NCBI GenBank assembly: GCA_013399695.1
Contig: VXAU01000197.1
Coordinates: 2,855,070 to 2,919,069 of the forward strand
DNA: 64,000 nt
Direction: 5' to 3'
Source of the DNA: Formicarius rufipectus
Lineage: Eukaryota; Chordata; Aves; Passeriformes; Formicariidae
Shown here: piece by piece, positions 62,992 through 64,000 of the stretch
How positions within the stretch are numbered: the stretch's first letter is position 1
Layout: every line of letters starts with the position of its first letter
The notes under the pieces: model-generated
Seen by the model: only the letters and a program-made list of their open reading frames with translations
The model's database searches: none
Told to the model about the DNA's origin: nothing
Translations under genes and position numbers: made by a program

Positions 62992-64000
62992 CTGTAGAAA
63001 ACAGAAAGAAAGTGATCTGAGCTTTGAAGAGCTAAAACATGTGATTGCAAAAACCTGCATGAAAGGGTCAGCTCATGTTCCAGTCAGCCTGAACACCTGG
63101 ATTCATGATCATCAAGTGTTAACAGTCCCTGGCTAAATGAGTGAAATACTCTGGGGAAAGTTCCTATGACAGCAACTGAAATATGGTTTTACTACAAGGC
63201 TACAAAGTGCTCTGCATAAATATTTAGAGCAGTTTCTACACAACAAAACACAGAAATCACATCAACTGAAATGGAAAGAAACCGTGACCATATCTTAAAA
63301 AAAACCTCTTGTAATCAACACACAACTAACTACTGAAGGTTTAAAAAAGAAAAGAAACAAAAAAAGAAAAAGCAAAACATAGAGAGAGATGCTAAGACGT
63401 GAATGTAACAGAAGACTTGCTTTGTATACATTTTTGGGACAAATTTACACCAGAAGAATTTTCACATATGACACTGACTGAAACCAAACAGCAACCCAGT
63501 CTTGAGTATCCAGTGGGAACAGCATTACAAAAGGAAATGAAGCTTCATGTAAACAGCACTGAATAATTGGGTTGCAAAAAATGATCATCAAATAAACAGT
63601 ATGTATCAGTAATGCATCAGTTACTTAAAGCATTTATTCACAAATGCAGTATAAATAAATTCCTTAGTTCTTTTAAAGCATTTTGCATCCAAAGTTCTCA
63701 AAACACCTCATGGGGCATTCAACATTGTTATTTTGCTTTACAGATTGGAAGGATCTGAATGAGAAAAGATACTGACTTGGTTAAAATCAGCCAGAACACT
63801 GGCAGCATGATAATCTAATAGTTAGGTAAATTCCATTTCTTAGGACCCTTAACGATAAAAGGATGCTAAACTCAGCTGTGCTGCGAACTATCTTGCAGAT
63901 TTACAGAAATTCCACTCCTCTACCTTTTGCAAACAGTAACCAAGAACTGCATTTTGGTATAGCAGTCAATTCCTCTCTTACAGCTGCACTTCAGGCAAGC
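62992..64000. other. Probable last intron of the right-hand gene
   Basis: Begins with the acceptor tract of the last exon and shows no further recognisable exon. An A-rich simple tract with AAAAAG and AAAAC units lies at about 63340-63382. The sequence ends inside this region, so the upstream exon is probably outside the window. Confidence 0.45.

Overview
The window looks like nuclear DNA from a bird. It contains CR1 retrotransposon remnants, including a 3' tail ending in the ATTCTATG-like motif. Repeat density is low, and most of the sequence is AT-leaning and non-coding, broken by short, very CpG-rich islands. No bacterial operon, phage, CRISPR array, rRNA or tRNA gene was recognised. Most open frames in the window are chance frames.

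Left part (1 to about 21.3 kb): this reads as the long first intron of a minus-strand gene. The gene's first coding exon lies at 21279-21365, in a CpG island at about 21.22-22.2 kb. The exon encodes a signal-peptide-like N-terminus, so the product is probably secreted or membrane-bound; I cannot name it. It ends at a strong splice donor, and I see no convincing second exon to the left. The intron holds a second CpG island (about 12.24-12.6 kb), a GGAA-rich purine tract (6.74 kb), two G-quadruplex motifs (20.84 and 20.92 kb) and a 115-base assembly gap.

The promoter island is misassembled. Single Ns at 21373, 21687 and 21955 separate four pieces whose ends overlap in a way that fits only one other order: the two middle pieces are swapped, and a 180-base stretch is therefore printed twice. 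Restoring the order places an in-frame ATG 14 codons upstream of the apparent start, behind an in-frame stop.

Middle part (22.2-62.5 kb): this is apparently intergenic. It carries a CpG-rich patch at 37.4-37.8 kb, a clear CR1 3' end at about 43.8-44.0 kb (+), a second CR1 fragment at about 56.2-56.35 kb (-), and scattered A/T tracts.

Right end: a minus-strand gene finishes here. Its last coding exon (62991-62926) has a textbook acceptor, 21 codons and a stop, followed by a roughly 350-base 3' UTR with a poly(A) signal and a GU-rich downstream element. Both supported genes therefore run leftward, and the right-hand gene's 3' end points toward the left-hand gene's promoter about 40 kb away. 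I found no convincing undescribed biological system. The most solid novelty is the scaffold error and what it does to the first exon.
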